NCBI GenBank assembly: GCA_030064935.1 | Contig: JASJEA010000017.1 | Coordinates: 1-35,139, forward strand | Direction of reading: 5' to 3' | DNA from: Crocosphaera sp. | Lineage (GTDB): Bacteria > Cyanobacteriota > Cyanobacteriia > Cyanobacteriales > Microcystaceae | Length of the DNA stretch: 35,139 nt | Part shown: positions 24,128 through 33,289 of the stretch, piece by piece | Layout: every line of letters starts with the position of its first letter | Position numbering within the stretch: position 1 is the stretch's first letter | Position numbers and translations under genes: made by a program | The notes under the pieces: generated by a model | What the model was told of the DNA's origin: nothing | The model's input: only the letters and a program-made list of their open reading frames with translations | Database searches by the model: none

Positions 24128-25048
24128 ATGCTTAAAGACAACCAACTGCTTAAGAATCTTAATATTGCGACTAAACTCAATGTTTTATTAGTTACCATTG
24201 CTCTAATCACTATTTTCCTAAGTGGTGGGGTTCTCTCCTTAATTCTTTCTCATAATGCAGAAAAAGTGGTAACAGATAAGGCATTAGTTTTGATGGAAAC
24301 CATGAGTGCAGTTCGTAATTATACTAGCACAAAAGTTAATCCTGAATTAGCTTCACGCTTGGAAACTGATACTCAATTCTTACCTCAAACGGTTCCTGCT
24401 TTTTCGGCAAGAGAAGTATTTGAATATTTCAGGGAACAAGGGGGATATAAAGACTTTTTCTATAAAGAAGCAACCTTAAATCCTACTAATTTACGAGACA
24501 AAGCAGATAAATTTGAAGCCAATATTGTAGAGGAATTTCGTCTTAATAAAAGCCTAAAACAAACCTCTGGTTTTCGTACCTTTAGTAGTGGAGATATTTT
24601 CTATATTGCTCGTCCTTTACAAGTATCTAAAGAAAGTTGTTTACGTTGTCATAGTACCCCTGATAGGGCCCCCCAAAGTTTGTTAACGACTTATGGTAGA
24701 GAGAATGGTTTTAACTGGAAATTACATGAAATTGTTGGAGCACAAATGATTTTAGTTCCTGCAAATGCTATTTTTGAAAGTGCTAAAAGATTGCAAACTT
24801 CTGTGATGGGTATTTTGATAAGTTGTCTGATTTTAGCAATTGTTTTAATTAACTTCTTTTTAAAAGTAAGTATCACTAACCCATTGAAAAAAATGGCACA
24901 GTTGGCACAAAGAATTAGTACAGGGGATTTAACCAGAGAATTTGAACATCCTTTTAATGATGAAGTGGGTGTTTTAGCCGCCTCCTTAAACAGAATGAAA
25001 GTTAGTTTAGATATTGCGATGGAAATGCTTAATTCTGATACAGAATAG
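24128..25048 (+). CDS. Tll0287-like (DUF3365) c-heme sensor with HAMP domain
   Basis: The 306-residue protein has an N-terminal membrane helix (about 18-42), a periplasmic Tll0287-like domain with the c-type heme motif CLRCH (C171, C174, H175), a second membrane helix (about 221-246) and a HAMP domain (about 247-300: ITNPLKKMAQLAQRISTGDL and NDEVGVLAASLNRM). The frame ends right after HAMP, so no kinase, cyclase or methyl-accepting output domain is attached. By family knowledge it would sense redox state or gas ligands by periplasmic heme and pass a signal through HAMP to a separate partner, possibly a Ser/Thr kinase as in other cyanobacteria. It is divergent from the PhnD-like lipoprotein. 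Confidence 0.9.
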   Translation: MLKDNQLLKNLNIATKLNVLLVTIALITIFLSGGVLSLILSHNAEKVVTDKALVLMETMSAVRNYTSTKVNPELASRLETDTQFLPQTVPAFSAREVFEYFREQGGYKDFFYKEATLNPTNLRDKADKFEANIVEEFRLNKSLKQTSGFRTFSSGDIFYIARPLQVSKESCLRCHSTPDRAPQSLLTTYGRENGFNWKLHEIVGAQMILVPANAIFESAKRLQTSVMGILISCLILAIVLINFFLKVSITNPLKKMAQLAQRISTGDLTREFEHPFNDEVGVLAASLNRMKVSLDIAMEMLNSDTE

Positions 25049-25152
25049 CAATCAATTCGCAAGAATAAACCGATAAAAAAAGTAAGAAAGAGAACTAAAA
25101 CTAATAATTCTCTTTCTTTTTGATTGTCAAATTTCGTCCTTAAAGACAAGAT

Positions 25153-26643
25153 TTAAAAACGAATTTGTAGTGCTTTTCTAGCTTCTTCACGATCATCAAA
25201 GTGGATTTTTTCCGTTCCTAAAATTTGATAATCTTCGTGGCCTTTTCCTGCGATTAATACCCCATCCTTTGGATTAGCTTGTAAGATTGCCTTTTTAATC
25301 GCTTCAGCACGATCACTAATCACTAAAGGTTCTACAGTTTCAGGAATTCCTGTTAAAATATCATCTAAAATTCTTTGAGGATCTTCTGTTCGAGGATTAT
25401 CTGAAGTAACCACAGAAACATCAGCTAATCCAGCCGATGCTTTACCCATTAAAGGACGTTTTGTTCTGTCACGATCACCGCCACAGCCAAATACACAAAT
25501 TATTTTACCCTCAATAAAAGGTCGTGCGGCCTTAAGTAAGTTTTCTAAACTATCAGGAGTATGGGCATAATCAACTATTACCGTAATATCCTGTTTTTCA
25601 TTAATTTGTACCCGTTCCATTCTTCCAGGAACTCCCATAAACTGGGGTAATTTTTCCAGAACTTCTGTTAAGTTTAATCCCAAATGTAAAACAGATGCTA
25701 TCGCTGCTAACACATTCGATAAATTAAATTGACCGACTAAAGGAGAAGTAAATTTAACGGTTCCTACAGGAGTATGTAAAGTTCCCGTCACTCCGTTAGC
25801 TTGATAGGTTAAATTACTGGTGTAAAAATCAGCCTTAACATCCCCAATACTATAAGTCCAAACTTGATCAGGGTTGAAACTTTCAATTAATCGTTTTCCG
25901 TAGGGATCATCTAAATTAATAATCGCTTTTCCTTCTAGATAATCTGGGGTGAATAATAAACGTTTCGCAGCAAAATAATCTTCCATATCTTTATGGAAAT
26001 CAAGGTGATCCTGAGTTAAATTTGTAAACACACTAACTTGAAAAGGACACTGTTTAACACGCCCTTGAACCAAAGCATGAGAACTTACTTCCATGACACA
26101 ATACTGATTATTAGCAGCCACCGCTTCAGCCAGTTGTTCTTGTAGTTCAGGGGCAAAAGGTGTAGTGTGAACGGCTGTTTGTTGAAACCCTGACCAACGA
26201 GCATATAAAGTACCAATTAATGCCGTAGCCTGGTTACATTCAGTAAGAAAATATTCAATTAAATGAGTGGTGGTTGTTTTGCCATTAGTTCCTGTTACCC
26301 CAATCATATTTAATTGTTGTGCTGGATAATTATAAAAAGCCGCCGCTATCTGTGCCGCAACTGTGATGATATCTTCAACAATAATCAGACAATAATCATC
26401 AGTTGGGGGAAATTTCTGAGCAGCTTGGGGAGTGATAATAGCAGCAGTTGCCCCTACTTCCATCGCACTCTGCCAAAACTCTCCTCCGTCTACCCTAGTC
26501 CCCGGCATTCCAATAAAAATGTCTCCTGGTTGACAGGAATGGGAGTTGGTGGAAATACCCTTAACGTCTCGTTTTAGGGCTTGATGACTGGGAAAAGAGG
26601 GAATACTAGGAACCTTATTTAATAAGTCTTGGAGTTTGATCAT
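25153..26643 (-). CDS. murE: UDP-N-acetylmuramoyl-tripeptide synthetase
   Basis: MurE adds the third residue to the peptidoglycan stem peptide. The 496-residue sequence shows the three Mur-ligase domains: N-terminal UDP-MurNAc binding (STNSHSCQPGDIFIG), central ATPase with GVTGTNGKTTTT (115-126), and C-terminal domain with DYAHTPDSLENLL and FGCGGDRDRTKRP. The DNPRTEDP motif near residue 414 is the signature of meso-diaminopimelate-adding enzymes, so the tripeptide ends in meso-DAP, as expected in cyanobacteria. ATP-binding and carbamylated-lysine regions look intact. It is divergent from the DUF1400 hydrolase, with a 400-bp structured spacer upstream. Confidence 0.97.
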   Translation of the reverse strand: MIKLQDLLNKVPSIPSFPSHQALKRDVKGISTNSHSCQPGDIFIGMPGTRVDGGEFWQSAMEVGATAAIITPQAAQKFPPTDDYCLIIVEDIITVAAQIAAAFYNYPAQQLNMIGVTGTNGKTTTTHLIEYFLTECNQATALIGTLYARWSGFQQTAVHTTPFAPELQEQLAEAVAANNQYCVMEVSSHALVQGRVKQCPFQVSVFTNLTQDHLDFHKDMEDYFAAKRLLFTPDYLEGKAIINLDDPYGKRLIESFNPDQVWTYSIGDVKADFYTSNLTYQANGVTGTLHTPVGTVKFTSPLVGQFNLSNVLAAIASVLHLGLNLTEVLEKLPQFMGVPGRMERVQINEKQDITVIVDYAHTPDSLENLLKAARPFIEGKIICVFGCGGDRDRTKRPLMGKASAGLADVSVVTSDNPRTEDPQRILDDILTGIPETVEPLVISDRAEAIKKAILQANPKDGVLIAGKGHEDYQILGTEKIHFDDREEARKALQIRF

Positions 26644-26718
26644 AATATTTTTGAGGAGTGTTTTTGATGTTAGTTTATGATAAGTGCGCTTTGACTATCA
26701 CCAATAACGGGGAGAATT

Positions 26719-26873
26719 GTGTTGTTTCCTATGTCTACGATACGCCCCGATAAGTTCCTTGAAACTTAGCTTCCTGCCGATACGCCCCGCACTATAAACG
26801 AGGGGGATGTATCGAGCCGTAGGTGATAACCCCCGATGTTTTAGTTTCGGGAGGGAAGAAGAGACAACAACAC
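26719..26873. other. Structured 155-bp intergenic element in the murE upstream region
   Basis: The element is bounded by GTGTTGTT (26719-26726) and AACAACAC (26866-26873). Inside are two exact copies of GATACGCCCCG (26739-26749 and 26779-26789), a partly complementary GGGGGATGTATCG (about 26802), and a hairpin CCCGA/TCGGG near 26832-26851. A 61-codon minus-strand frame spans it but shows no family resemblance. It could be an IS200/IS605 end or remnant, or a structured RNA. The remainder of the 26644-27042 spacer shows nothing recognisable. Confidence 0.4.
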
Positions 26874-27042
26874 TTGGAAGCATAGTCTACAGAAGCTTGC
26901 TAGATTAAGCTTTATAATTGGGCATAATATCAAAGGATATCCCACTTCACTTAATTAACGAGAATAATAGACTCATCTTTCTGGAAAATTTTGCCAAGGT
27001 GGGAAACTGAGCATAGTCAATCTTTACTCTTTCGTTGCACCC

Positions 27043-28866
27043 ATGAACTTTTTGAACGCTTTGTTAGTTTTTTTGCTTAAATTATTCGGAGGAATGTCTC
27101 CGATTTTATTATCATTGATTTGTGGACTATCTCCTGTCTTAGCAGCAGAAAACATTACCCTAAAAGTAGGGATGCTCAAACATCAAATTGCTGTTGAAGA
27201 TTTGCATACCTTTACTAAAACAGAAACCTTACCCCCTAACCTTAAACCTTATCATTTTTTCTTGACAGATGACATCAAACATCTTTTATCTCAAAGTTTT
27301 ACCATCGATTCTCTGATTGCACAACAATTTTTGGCGGACCTTTTTAAAAGTGATGATGGAGAAAGATTATTAAAGCAAATTACGGAAGTTTTACCTAATA
27401 GTGATTCATCCACTATCAAAGAAGGATTACAGTTATTATTGACCCAAACTAATTCTTTAAGTATTATCAATTTTTTACGAGTTTATCCTCAAGAAAACTT
27501 AACAATTGATGTAACAAAATCAGCTATGTTAGGGTTTCAAGTGAATAGTTCTTTTATCCAAAGTCGATTGATTAGTTCGCATTTAGATAAGGGTTTAAAA
27601 TCATCTTCATTTAGTCATAAATTACCTCAATTTGACCCTACCTCCCCCGGAAAACAAGCAGTATCAATGAAGACTACTGTTTTCTATGATAACAGCCGAA
27701 AACGATATATTCCCCTTGATATTTATACAGCTAAATACACTCAAGGTCCTCTAGTAATAATGTCTCATGGATTTGCTTCTGATCGCCGCTTTCTAAGTTA
27801 TTTAGCTAAGCATTTAGCCTCTTATGGTATGACTGTTGTTTCCATCGAACATCAAGGAAGTGATATTCATGCCTTACTGAAGACTGCAACAGGGATAAAA
27901 TTGAGTGAAATTTTACCCTCTGCTGAATTTATTGATCGTCCTCAAGATATTAGTTTCGTTTTAAATCAATTGACACTTTTAAATACAGAAAATAGTAAGT
28001 TTAAAGGAAAGTTTAATACTCAAAAAGTTAGTATGATTGGTCATTCCTTTGGAGGCTATACTGCTTTGGCTTTAGGTGGTGCATCTTTAGATTTGAAAGC
28101 ATTAAGACGTTTTTGTGAGCAGCAACTTCCCTTAAAGCGATCGCCTGCAGATTGGCTACAATGTGCGGCAGGAGAACTACCCTATCCTCAGCGAAATTTG
28201 AAGGATAATAGAATCAAACAAATTATTCTTTTTAATCCTATTATTGGGCAATTATTTGGTGAAAATTTATCTCAAATCAAGACTCCTACCTTAATCTTAT
28301 CTGCTTCAGATGATGGTATTACCCCGACAATTTCTCATCAATTAAAACCGTTTCAAAAAATGACTACAGAGAAATATATCCTAGTAGCTATGGGGGGAAC
28401 TCACATGAGTATTACTGATATGAATAGTATCAATAGTGCCATGGCAAAAAGTACCTTAGTCAGAGAAGTTATGGGGCCCAATGCTGAACCAGTTCGTCGT
28501 TTAGTGCGAGGCATAAGTTTAGCTTTTATTCAACAGTTAACCTCTGATAAATCTGACTATGAAATGTTTTTACACCCCAGTTATGTTGAGTCTCTATCAG
28601 AAAACAAATTGCAGTTTCGTTTAGGAACTGAGTTACCCGTTTCTGTAGAAACTTGGTTAAATGTAAGCAGTTTTGAACCACCTAAAATTAATTTGGCTTC
28701 TCTTCAGTTAAAATTGACGGCAATACCAAATTTACAGGGTTATTTTGTCAATGCCAGACAATTATTAATACGGCCTCAATATAGTAGTGAAAAACTGAAT
28801 GATTTATTTACAGGGTTACTAAACATTCATGATGATCATTTTGATAAGTGGAGTTACATAAAATAG
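27043..28866 (+). CDS. Exported alpha/beta hydrolase with DUF1400 domain
   Basis: The 607-residue protein has an N-terminal hydrophobic signal (about 5-34, ending VLAA), a DUF1400-type domain (about 35-170; typical of cyanobacterial hydrolases) and an alpha/beta hydrolase domain (about 200-460). The nucleophile elbow is GHSFGG with S335; LVIMSHGFASDRRFL supplies the oxyanion region, LILSASDDGITP the acid, and GGTHMSIT the likely catalytic His. It resembles dienelactone-hydrolase and PAF-acetylhydrolase-like enzymes, so an ester or lipid substrate in the periplasm is plausible, but none can be named. A further 140 C-terminal residues have no recognised domain. Confidence 0.88.
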   Translation: MNFLNALLVFLLKLFGGMSPILLSLICGLSPVLAAENITLKVGMLKHQIAVEDLHTFTKTETLPPNLKPYHFFLTDDIKHLLSQSFTIDSLIAQQFLADLFKSDDGERLLKQITEVLPNSDSSTIKEGLQLLLTQTNSLSIINFLRVYPQENLTIDVTKSAMLGFQVNSSFIQSRLISSHLDKGLKSSSFSHKLPQFDPTSPGKQAVSMKTTVFYDNSRKRYIPLDIYTAKYTQGPLVIMSHGFASDRRFLSYLAKHLASYGMTVVSIEHQGSDIHALLKTATGIKLSEILPSAEFIDRPQDISFVLNQLTLLNTENSKFKGKFNTQKVSMIGHSFGGYTALALGGASLDLKALRRFCEQQLPLKRSPADWLQCAAGELPYPQRNLKDNRIKQIILFNPIIGQLFGENLSQIKTPTLILSASDDGITPTISHQLKPFQKMTTEKYILVAMGGTHMSITDMNSINSAMAKSTLVREVMGPNAEPVRRLVRGISLAFIQQLTSDKSDYEMFLHPSYVESLSENKLQFRLGTELPVSVETWLNVSSFEPPKINLASLQLKLTAIPNLQGYFVNARQLLIRPQYSSEKLNDLFTGLLNIHDDHFDKWSYIK

Positions 28867-28994
28867 CTAACCTACAAAGATATTTTGTCTTGTTGCCAAT
28901 TATCGATCTGTTCACAAAATAAGTAACTAAGGTAGAATCATCTAAGATAAAATCAAAAACAGTGATTTTGAGACACGATTTAGGATTTGTTTTC

Positions 28995-29498
28995 ATGAAA
29001 TACTTATTAAGACTGACAGTTGCTATGTTTTCCTTACTCTGGTTAATCACACCAGTTGCTTATGCGGCAAGCTCTTCTACTGTAACTGGGGGTAATGCCT
29101 CCTATGAAGACGTTAAACTCATTGGAGAAGACTTTTCGGGCAAAAACTTGACTTATGCTCAATTCACCAATGCTGATCTCACAGAGTCCAATTTTAGTCT
29201 AGCTGACTTGAGAGGGGCTGTTTTTAATGGCTCTGCCTTAATTAATGCTGATCTTCATGGCGCAGATTTAACCAATGGTTTAGCTTATCTGACTAGTTTT
29301 CAAGGGGCTGATTTGAGCGATGCTGTCTTCGCGGAAGCCATTATGATGCGGACTAGGTTTGATGATGCTAAAATTACAGGGGCCGATTTTAGTCTGGCAG
29401 TCTTAGACATCTATGAGGTGGACAAACTTTGTGATCGCGCTGATGGGGTCAATTCTAAAACTGGAATCAGTACCCGTGAGTCGTTGGGATGTCGATAA
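28995..29498 (+). CDS. Lumenal/periplasmic pentapeptide-repeat protein
   Basis: I chose the ATG at 28995 because it gives a standard signal peptide ([20 protein letters not shown], cleavage likely after AYA); the longer frame starts with GTG and adds 11 residues before it. The 167-residue precursor contains about 12 pentapeptide repeats of the A(D/N)LxX type ([18 protein letters not shown] is split across residues 50-80), then a C-terminal segment with two cysteines ([20 protein letters not shown] and GC) typical of cyanobacterial and chloroplast lumen proteins such as TL17-like proteins. The repeats fold as a right-handed beta helix. Function is unknown. A GGTGGGC hairpin follows the stop. 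Confidence 0.88.
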   Translation: MKYLLRLTVAMFSLLWLITPVAYAASSSTVTGGNASYEDVKLIGEDFSGKNLTYAQFTNADLTESNFSLADLRGAVFNGSALINADLHGADLTNGLAYLTSFQGADLSDAVFAEAIMMRTRFDDAKITGADFSLAVLDIYEVDKLCDRADGVNSKTGISTRESLGCR

Positions 29499-29507
29499 AT
29501 TAGCATC

Positions 29508-29524
29508 GGTGGGCTTAGCCCACC
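29508..29524. terminator. Short hairpin after the pentapeptide gene
   Basis: GGTGGGC-TTA-GCCCACC forms a 7-bp GC-rich stem with a 3-base loop nine bases after the stop codon. There is no clean T-run behind it, so it may be a weak terminator; similar GTGGGCTTAGCCCAC hairpins are common dispersed sequences in bacteria. Confidence 0.4.
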
Positions 29525-29554
29525 CCTAATCGTTATTAAGGTTATAAGTAGTCA

Positions 29555-30679
29555 ATGAGTAAACAGCGTGTTGGTGTTATTGGTGGCGGTCAATTGGCCT
29601 GGATGATGGGGACAGCTACCGAAAAGTTAGGACTTGAGTTATGGATACAAACACCTCAAAAAGATGATCCGGCAGTAGCTATTGCCCATGAGGTTATTTT
29701 TGCTCCTATTGATGATGCTAACGCGACGGAAAAATTAGCTCAAAAATGCGACATTATTACCTTTGAAAATGAATTTATTGATTTGGATGCCTTACGCAAC
29801 CTAGAAGCTAAGGGGGTTTGTTTTCGTCCTAAGCTATCAGCCTTATCTCCTTTATTAGATAAATATGAACAACGTAGTTATTTACATAATATAGGGATTC
29901 CTGTTCCTAAATTTACAACTTTAGAAAATATATCATCTTTTAATTCTGATTTTCCCTTGGTTGTTAAAGCCCGTCGTCATGGTTACGATGGTCAAGGAAC
30001 TTTTATTGTTAAGACAGAAGCGGAATTAACTTCTTTATTGCAACGATTAAAGGATGTCCCTTTAATGCTAGAAGAATATGTCCCTTTTGAGAAAGAATTG
30101 GCCATCATGGTTGCTCGTAGTATAACAGGGCAAGTCGTCACCTATCCTCTAGTAGCAACCTATCAAAAAGAACAAGTTTGTCGTTGGGTTATTGCACCTG
30201 CTCATGTTCCTGAAACTCTACAAATACAAGCGAACAAAATTGGAAAACATCTATTAACCGAGTTAGATGTTGTAGGAATTTTTGGCATAGAATTCTTTTT
30301 AACATCAGAAGGAGAATTATTGGTTAATGAAATTGCTCCAAGAACTCATAATTCTGGTCATTATACCCTAGATGCTTGTGATATTTCTCAGTTTGAGATG
30401 CAGTTACGGGCAGTTACTAAACATCAATTAGGTTCAACTCAGTTAAACTGTTTGGGTGCAGTCATGATAAATTTATTAGGATATGAAGATTCTTATTCCG
30501 ACTATGCAGAAAAGCGCAATAAAATAGCCCAACTTCCTAATACTTATCTGCACTGGTATGGGAAAAAAGAATGTCGTGCCGGCCGTAAATTAGGTCATGT
30601 TACAGTCTTAATTAAAGACCATACCACAGACCCAGAAATGATCGCTAAAAAAATAGAATCGATTTGGTACAGTCATTAG
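29555..30679 (+). CDS. purK: 5-(carboxyamino)imidazole ribonucleotide synthase
   Basis: PurK uses ATP and bicarbonate to convert AIR to N5-CAIR in purine synthesis, passing it to PurE. The 374-residue protein begins with the preATP-grasp motif VGVIGGGQLAWMM, followed by an ATP-grasp domain with FPLVVKARRHGYDGQGTF, LMLEEYVPFEKELA and the metal-binding LLVNEIAPRTHNSGHYTLDA. The C-terminal domain ends with GRKLGHVTVL. All hallmark motifs are present and the length is typical. purE is not in the window. The tadA gene follows after 18 bases, so both may share a transcript ending at the terminator at 31193. Confidence 0.97.
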   Translation: MSKQRVGVIGGGQLAWMMGTATEKLGLELWIQTPQKDDPAVAIAHEVIFAPIDDANATEKLAQKCDIITFENEFIDLDALRNLEAKGVCFRPKLSALSPLLDKYEQRSYLHNIGIPVPKFTTLENISSFNSDFPLVVKARRHGYDGQGTFIVKTEAELTSLLQRLKDVPLMLEEYVPFEKELAIMVARSITGQVVTYPLVATYQKEQVCRWVIAPAHVPETLQIQANKIGKHLLTELDVVGIFGIEFFLTSEGELLVNEIAPRTHNSGHYTLDACDISQFEMQLRAVTKHQLGSTQLNCLGAVMINLLGYEDSYSDYAEKRNKIAQLPNTYLHWYGKKECRAGRKLGHVTVLIKDHTTDPEMIAKKIESIWYSH

Positions 30680-30697
30680 TATTCTCAATTCTCACAG

Positions 30698-31189
30698 ATG
30701 AAACCTGATTCTTGGGGCAACTATAATATTCATCGGCACTGGATGAAACAAGCTTTATTGTTAGCTGAAAAAGCAGCAAAAAATGGAGATGTTCCCGTTG
30801 GTGCAGTCATTATTAATGGTCAAGGAAATTTAATTGCTGAAGGGTATAACTGTAAAGAACAAGCTCATAATCCTATTGGTCATGCTGAAATTCTAGCTAT
30901 TCGTCAAGCAAGTCAAAAATTGCAGTCTTGGCATTTAGAAGAATGTACCCTTTATGTTACCCTAGAACCCTGTATTATGTGCGCTGGTGCTATTATTCAC
31001 TGTCGTTTAGGTTTATTGGTTTATGGGGTAGATGATCCCAAATCAGGAACAATTCGCACTGTCTTAAATCTACCCGATAGTGCCGCATCTAATCATCGTT
31101 TATCTGTGCTTTCTGGTATCTGTGAACAAGAATGTCGTCAACAGTTACAAAACTGGTTTAAACAAAAAAGAATCAAGAAAAATCAATAG
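30698..31189 (+). CDS. tadA: tRNA-specific adenosine deaminase
   Basis: TadA deaminates adenosine to inosine at the wobble position 34 of tRNA-Arg(ACG). The 163-residue protein has the zinc cytidine-deaminase fold: HAE (H62, catalytic E64) and PCIMC (C92, C95), plus NPIGHAEILAIR and the YGVDDPKSGTIRTV segment typical of TadA. Length and motifs match. The ATG at 30698 follows purK by 18 bases in a spacer that itself resembles two heptamer repeat units. A strong intrinsic terminator follows four bases after the stop. Confidence 0.96.
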   Translation: MKPDSWGNYNIHRHWMKQALLLAEKAAKNGDVPVGAVIINGQGNLIAEGYNCKEQAHNPIGHAEILAIRQASQKLQSWHLEECTLYVTLEPCIMCAGAIIHCRLGLLVYGVDDPKSGTIRTVLNLPDSAASNHRLSVLSGICEQECRQQLQNWFKQKRIKKNQ

Positions 31190-31192
31190 CTA

Positions 31193-31222
31193 AAAAATCC
31201 TCCAAATATGGAGGATTTTTAA
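31193..31222. terminator. Bidirectional intrinsic terminator
   Basis: AAAATCCTCC (31194-31203) pairs with GGAGGATTTT (31210-31219) over a 6-base loop and ends in five T; the opposite strand also ends in a T-run. It lies between convergent tadA and the PEP-CTERM gene and can stop both. Confidence 0.9.
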
Positions 31223-31258
31223 CTTTAACCTAATAGTTGAACAAAAACTATGGCCAAA

Positions 31259-31945
31259 TTAAATGTTTAGTTGTCTCTTGGCTACAACACTAGCTCCTAC
31301 AATACCAAGCAACATCAGTGCCAAAGTATTATTTGATTCAGGTACAGAAGCAGTGGCAGAGAAAGTATCAATTGCAAGAACATAAGGAGGGATACCAGCA
31401 GGACCGGGTAAATCAATCGCAATACTACCAATTAATCCACCAACATCAGAGGAACTAATAATTGTTGCAACAGCTGCATCTACTATCTGATTACTTGTTT
31501 GAGTAATGAAAATACTATCAAGAACTGTGCTATCATCAACCCCTAATATATTTAGGGTTACACCTGCTCCGTTACCCCGATTAGCAGCAAAAAAGGATAC
31601 TTCGCTAACGCCAACATTAAAGTCAATTAGTCCTGTATCACCGGTAGGAGCTGCTGTGTTGCCGAAACCACCTGTAAAACCACCAGGTCCATTAATAAAC
31701 AGATAAGCAGCAGGATTGCTGTTGTAGCTGGGAACATCAAACATTTGTTGCTGTTGTCCACCACTAAAAGTCACCTCAAGTAAACCGTCGGAAATGGTTA
31801 CAGGATCGAAGTCTCCTGTAACAAAGCCATCAGTTGTATTAAAGCTAGTAGAAGCAGTAAAAACATTAGCACCTAAAGCAGAGGAAGAAGCAATAAATCC
31901 AGGTATGATTGCACAAGTAGCAAAAAGTAATTTTGTCAGATTCAT
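31259..31945 (-). CDS. PEP-CTERM-type exported protein
   Basis: The 228-residue precursor has a signal peptide (about 1-25, ending ALGA), a beta-rich body low in charge with Gly, Ser, Thr and Asn, and a C-terminal sorting signal: VPES (about 201-204), a hydrophobic helix LALMLLGIVGASVV and a basic end KRQLNI. VPES is a slight variant of the VPEP motif recognised by exosortase. Such proteins are exported and processed for the outer layer or extracellular matrix. No exosortase or polysaccharide genes are seen nearby. It is convergent with tadA over the terminator. Confidence 0.88.
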   Translation of the reverse strand: MNLTKLLFATCAIIPGFIASSSALGANVFTASTSFNTTDGFVTGDFDPVTISDGLLEVTFSGGQQQQMFDVPSYNSNPAAYLFINGPGGFTGGFGNTAAPTGDTGLIDFNVGVSEVSFFAANRGNGAGVTLNILGVDDSTVLDSIFITQTSNQIVDAAVATIISSSDVGGLIGSIAIDLPGPAGIPPYVLAIDTFSATASVPESNNTLALMLLGIVGASVVAKRQLNI

Positions 31946-32079
31946 GGATTATGGGTTATTTGTGATTAAACGGTTTAGTTGGACGACCATATATTAGCGC
32001 AAGGTTGAGTCCTCGAGATGGGGGTGGGGGGGATAATGATATGAAATCCTGTTGAATACCATAGGTTAGGATGAGGTAA

Positions 32080-32113
32080 GCAGGGGGCGCAGAGGCGGCA
32101 GAGGCGGCAGGGG
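32080..32113. repeat. GC-rich 9-bp tandem repeat
   Basis: Units of CAGAGGCGG (variants GCAGGGGGC, CAGGGG) repeat about 3.5 times in an otherwise AT-rich spacer between the PEP-CTERM gene and the methyltransferase gene. Similar purine-rich, GC-rich short repeats are widespread in cyanobacterial spacers. Confidence 0.6.
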
Positions 32114-32139
32114 AAGATAAATTTACAATACCAATTTTA

Positions 32140-32934
32140 ATGAATAACACTGAAAAACTAACGAACCAAAGTATCCCAAATAATCGATTTTCCCGTGACT
32201 CTAAGTTAAGGGGACATCTATCCCATACTTGGGGAATAGATGAGCGTCTTATTCCCGATATGATGACAGACGATCCTTTTGATCTAAAAATCCTCGAATT
32301 TAGCTTTCGACATTACGAAATTGCCACTCACTTTGTTAAAGGGAAGCGCGTTTTAGATATTGCCTGCGGCACAGGATATGGCAGCCGAATATTAGCACAA
32401 GCAGGTGCAAAGAAAACCGTTGGCGTTGATGTCTGTGACGAAACCATTGAATATGCCTGTAATCACTATCTAGTGCCTGGAGTTGAGTTTATCTGCGCTG
32501 ATGCAATAAACTTTTCTGCATCTGAACTTTTTGATGTTATTTGCACCTTTGAAACAATTGAGCATCTTCAAGATCCTATGTCTTTTCTTCGTAACTTATA
32601 CAGTTTATTGACTCCAGGAGGGTGTCTTATTTTATCAGTTCCTCTGGGTGAAACCCGCCACCTTGATCCATATCATTTACAGGCTTTTAGCCAAAAAACT
32701 ATTTTTTCCTTAGTTGAATCCGTAGGCTTTTCTATTGAGATTTATCGGTGTGATCCTTTTAGAATAAGTCTTTCTGACCTAATTCGGATACAAAAAATTT
32801 ATCCAGAATCTCAACCATCAATTTCTGATTTGTTATTAACAAAACGGGGTTGGCGCACCTTATTTGAGGTTACTATCAAAAGAGGCTTTTCAATTCCTCT
32901 GTTGATGTTAACTGCTCGTAAACACAATTCGTAA
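32140..32934 (+). CDS. Class I SAM-dependent methyltransferase
   Basis: The 264-residue protein has a Rossmann methyltransferase core: motif I VLDIACGTGYG (71-81), the acidic loop VGVDV, DVICTFETIEH for motif IV, and LTPGGCLILSVPLGE. The pattern is that of the Methyltransf_11 group acting on small molecules, lipids or sugars. The N-terminal part contains FEFSFRHYEIATHF-like residues (exactly LEFSFRHYEIATHFVKGKR), often seen in methyltransferases within glycan or lipid clusters, but no cluster is present. The substrate is unknown. A 33-bp GC-rich repeat lies 26 bases upstream. Confidence 0.87.
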   Translation: MNNTEKLTNQSIPNNRFSRDSKLRGHLSHTWGIDERLIPDMMTDDPFDLKILEFSFRHYEIATHFVKGKRVLDIACGTGYGSRILAQAGAKKTVGVDVCDETIEYACNHYLVPGVEFICADAINFSASELFDVICTFETIEHLQDPMSFLRNLYSLLTPGGCLILSVPLGETRHLDPYHLQAFSQKTIFSLVESVGFSIEIYRCDPFRISLSDLIRIQKIYPESQPSISDLLLTKRGWRTLFEVTIKRGFSIPLLMLTARKHNS

Positions 32935-33093
32935 CTATCTCTGCATCGCCTATATCAATATATACCTTTTGTCAAGTCCAGTTGACAATTCTTATGATTA
33001 GTTGATTTGTTCTAGTTTACAAAATTGGTCAAAATGGCGAATATTTAGTAGATTGCTTAAAACCCTAAAAGACAAAACCCTTTCTATGTCTAG

Positions 33094-33204
33094 CTTTCAA
33101 GATTTATTGATAGTTTTATCCTCATGTCGCCAGAATACCCTAAAGTTCTACAACTTAGGGATGAATGGCGATCAGCCAATAAATTGAGGGAAGGGAATCC
33201 ATAG
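33094..33204 (+). pseudogene. Short coding remnant
   Basis: In this frame about 36 residues (containing MSPEYPKVLQLRDEWRSANK) look protein-like, with a possible ATG at 33124 and a TAG at 33202. There is a stop just upstream in the same frame and no continuation. I do not recognise the family. It lies between the methyltransferase and the TnpB element and could be the end of a gene lost when the element inserted. The rest of 32935-33211 shows nothing else. Confidence 0.3.
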
Positions 33205-33211
33205 AGAAAAA

Positions 33212-33243
33212 TATAGTGGCAATCCTTTAGATTAACCACTATA
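33212..33243. repeat. Left hairpin of the TnpB element
   Basis: TATAGTGG at 33212-33219 and CCACTATA at 33236-33243 form an 8-bp stem; partial pairing may extend into the AATC/GATT bases inside. Likely left-end structure of the element. Confidence 0.55.
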
Positions 33244-33289
33244 ATAATAAAAAACAAATGAATTAGATTCAATTAAAAATCTAACCAAA

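Noticed and set aside
26698-26883. 61-codon minus-strand frame over the structured element
   Set aside because: No recognisable family; the DNA repeats and hairpins explain the open frame better than coding does.
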